A model generated the notes under the pieces. That model searched no databases, was not told where the DNA came from, and saw only the letters and a program-made list of their open reading frames with translations. Positions 62,282 to 64,000 of a stretch of DNA of 64,000 nucleotides are shown here, piece after piece (the stretch's first letter is position 1; each line of letters opens with the position of its first letter). Source of the DNA: an uncultured Pelagibacteraceae bacterium (GTDB taxonomy: Bacteria > Pseudomonadota > Alphaproteobacteria > Pelagibacterales > AG-422-B15); NCBI GenBank assembly GCA_902570675.1, contig CACFYZ010000002.1, positions 1-64,000 on the forward strand. Direction: 5' to 3'. The position numbers and the translations under genes are program-made.

Positions 62282-64000
62282 ATGAAAAAAAAGAACCAAA
62301 AGAAAAAATCATTAAAAAAGAAAAGGTCTAATAACCTAACAACAAATAAAGTTAAGGCTGCATATACGGCAAAAGATATTGAAGTCCTTGAAGGTTTAGA
62401 ACCTGTAAGAAAACGTCCTGGAATGTATATTGGTGGAACCGATATTACGGCGATGCATCATTTGGTAAGTGAGGTACTTGATAATTCGATGGATGAAGTG
62501 GTAGCGGGTCATGCAAACAAAGTCGAAATAAAACTTCTTGATAATTCATCAATTGAAATTTCTGACAATGGACGAGGTATACCTGTTGATAAGCATCCAA
62601 AATTTAAAGTGTCTGCAGCAGAAGTAATTATGACTACCCTTCATTCAGGAGGTAAATTTAACAAATCAAGTTATAAAACTTCTGGGGGGTTGCACGGAGT
62701 TGGGATCTCTGTTGTGAACGCTCTTTCAAAGAGACTCTTCTTAGAGATTGCTCGAGATAAAAAATACTTTTCTCAAACATACCAACAAGGTAATCCTACA
62801 ACTAAACTGAAAGCGACCTTAAAAGGACCTTTAAAAAAAGGAACAAAAATAACATTCTCACCTGACCCAGAAATATTTGGTAATGAAATAGGCTTTGATG
62901 CCTCGATTATCTACAATATGGCAAAGGCTAAGGCATATCTAATTCCTAATGTTGAAATCAACTGGTCGTGCAATAAGTCAGTGGCAGTAAAAGGAATACC
63001 TCTTTCAGATAAGCTGCATTATTCAGATGGAATAAAAGATTATTTGAATAGTCTCTGTAATCCTGAAGAGCCAATATTATCTGAACCATTTTACATCAAT
63101 GAGGAAATTGACAATGATAGTGGCAAAATCGAAGGAATTGTAAATTGGTTTGAGAATCTAGAAATGATCAATCTTTCATATTGTAACACCATCAAAACAC
63201 CTCTCGGTGGGACCCATGAAAATGGATTTAAGACTGGAATATTTAGGGCTTTTAAAGATTTTTCAAAATTAAAGTTTGAGAAAAAAGCATCGCAAATTAA
63301 TCAGGAAGATTTATTTGGCTCCTCGGGTTCAATTATTTCTACTTTTATTGAAAACCCAGAATTTCAGGGGCAAACAAAAGAAAAACTTTCAAGTGTGGGG
63401 GCTGGTAAAAAAATTGAATTAAAATCTCGCTTAGCGTTTGAACAGTGGCTCTCAAAAAAAACTAAGTCTGCTGAGGAACTCTTTTATTATGCGTTCAATA
63501 GATCACAATTACGACTGCAGGACAAATCTAATCAAATTATAGAAAGAAATATAAAGAGAAAAAAAACTACACTGCCTGGTAAACTTACTGACTGCTCAAT
63601 TGATGGAAATAAAGGGACAGAAATTTTCCTTGTAGAAGGTGACTCAGCAGGCGGTTCTGCAAAACAGGCCAGGGATAGAAGGACTCAAGCCATTTTGCCG
63701 CTTAGAGGGAAAATTTTAAATGTTATCAGCGCCGGAAGAGACAAAGTTAATGCTAATCAAGAAATAATTGATTTGGTTCAAGCAATTGGTTGCAAAAGGG
63801 GTGAGAAATATAATTCTAAAGATATAAGATATGAGAAAATAATTATCATGACAGATGCCGATGTAGACGGTGCCCATATCTCAACTTTATTAATGGCTTT
63901 TTTCTACAAAGAGTTTCCAAGTATTATTGATGAGGGTCATCTATATTTATCTGTACCACCCCTATACAAAATTTCCAAAGGCTCACGTACCTTTTATGCT
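62282..64000 (+). CDS. parE: DNA topoisomerase IV subunit B (3' truncated by window edge; absent from ORF track)
   Basis: Translation MKKKNQKKKSLKKKRSNNLTTNKVKAAYTAKDIEVLEGLEPVRKRPGMYIGGTDITAMHHLVSEVLDNSMDEVVAGHA...FLVEGDSAGGSAKQARDRRTQAILPLRGKILNV...TDADVDGAHIS; ParE rather than GyrB from N-terminus and overall pattern. Confidence 0.88.
   Translation, partial: MKKKNQKKKSLKKKRSNNLTTNKVKAAYTAKDIEVLEGLEPVRKRPGMYIGGTDITAMHHLVSEVLDNSMDEVVAGHANKVEIKLLDNSSIEISDNGRGIPVDKHPKFKVSAAEVIMTTLHSGGKFNKSSYKTSGGLHGVGISVVNALSKRLFLEIARDKKYFSQTYQQGNPTTKLKATLKGPLKKGTKITFSPDPEIFGNEIGFDASIIYNMAKAKAYLIPNVEINWSCNKSVAVKGIPLSDKLHYSDGIKDYLNSLCNPEEPILSEPFYINEEIDNDSGKIEGIVNWFENLEMINLSYCNTIKTPLGGTHENGFKTGIFRAFKDFSKLKFEKKASQINQEDLFGSSGSIISTFIENPEFQGQTKEKLSSVGAGKKIELKSRLAFEQWLSKKTKSAEELFYYAFNRSQLRLQDKSNQIIERNIKRKKTTLPGKLTDCSIDGNKGTEIFLVEGDSAGGSAKQARDRRTQAILPLRGKILNVISAGRDKVNANQEIIDLVQAIGCKRGEKYNSKDIRYEKIIIMTDADVDGAHISTLLMAFFYKEFPSIIDEGHLYLSVPPLYKISKGSRTFYA

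Overview
This window is an AT-rich, very compact, core-genome segment of what looks like a streamlined marine-type alphaproteobacterium (taxonomy inferred from gene order and composition). From left to right: 3' end of trpE, then trpG-trpD-trpC; lexA with an alphaproteobacterial-type SOS box; gltA; a long minus-strand run lpxI-lpxA-fabZ-lpxD-skp-bamA-dxr-cdsA-uppS-frr-pyrH-tsf-rpsB; dnaE; lolD-lolC/E-proS-DUF1467-mce-rnj-coaX-birA; the complete 14-gene nuoA-N operon; a plus-strand accessory cassette (SMP-30, GST, flavin quinone reductase-like, TM protein, orphan BtuF-like); tRNA-Asp and tRNA-Val; hupB, lon, clpX, clpP, tig, tRNA-Leu; a 2-hydroxyacid dehydrogenase; a 44-aa DUF2256 gene missing from the ORF track; a DUF1543-like protein; a secreted carboxylesterase; nnr; glnB-glnII(GSII)-glnA(GSI); an acyl-CoA dehydrogenase convergent with an acyl-CoA carboxylase beta subunit; and the 5' part of parE. 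I see no CRISPR array, prophage, IS element or defence island. The best leads are: (1) a ~160-aa insertion in NuoG carrying two WxDLxxxQ-type repeats just before its canonical C-terminus; (2) a tRNA-Leu whose encoded CCA end is only 7 nt from the trigger factor start codon; (3) a candidate structured rpsB leader that can pair with the Shine-Dalgarno region; (4) a PII protein with a one-residue-shortened T-loop in front of tandem GSII and GSI genes, preceded by a perfect 13-bp inverted repeat; (5) an accessory cassette between the tRNA pair and nuoA in otherwise conserved synteny; (6) loss of rseP, lpxB and other genes from their usual conserved positions. No computation or database search was run.
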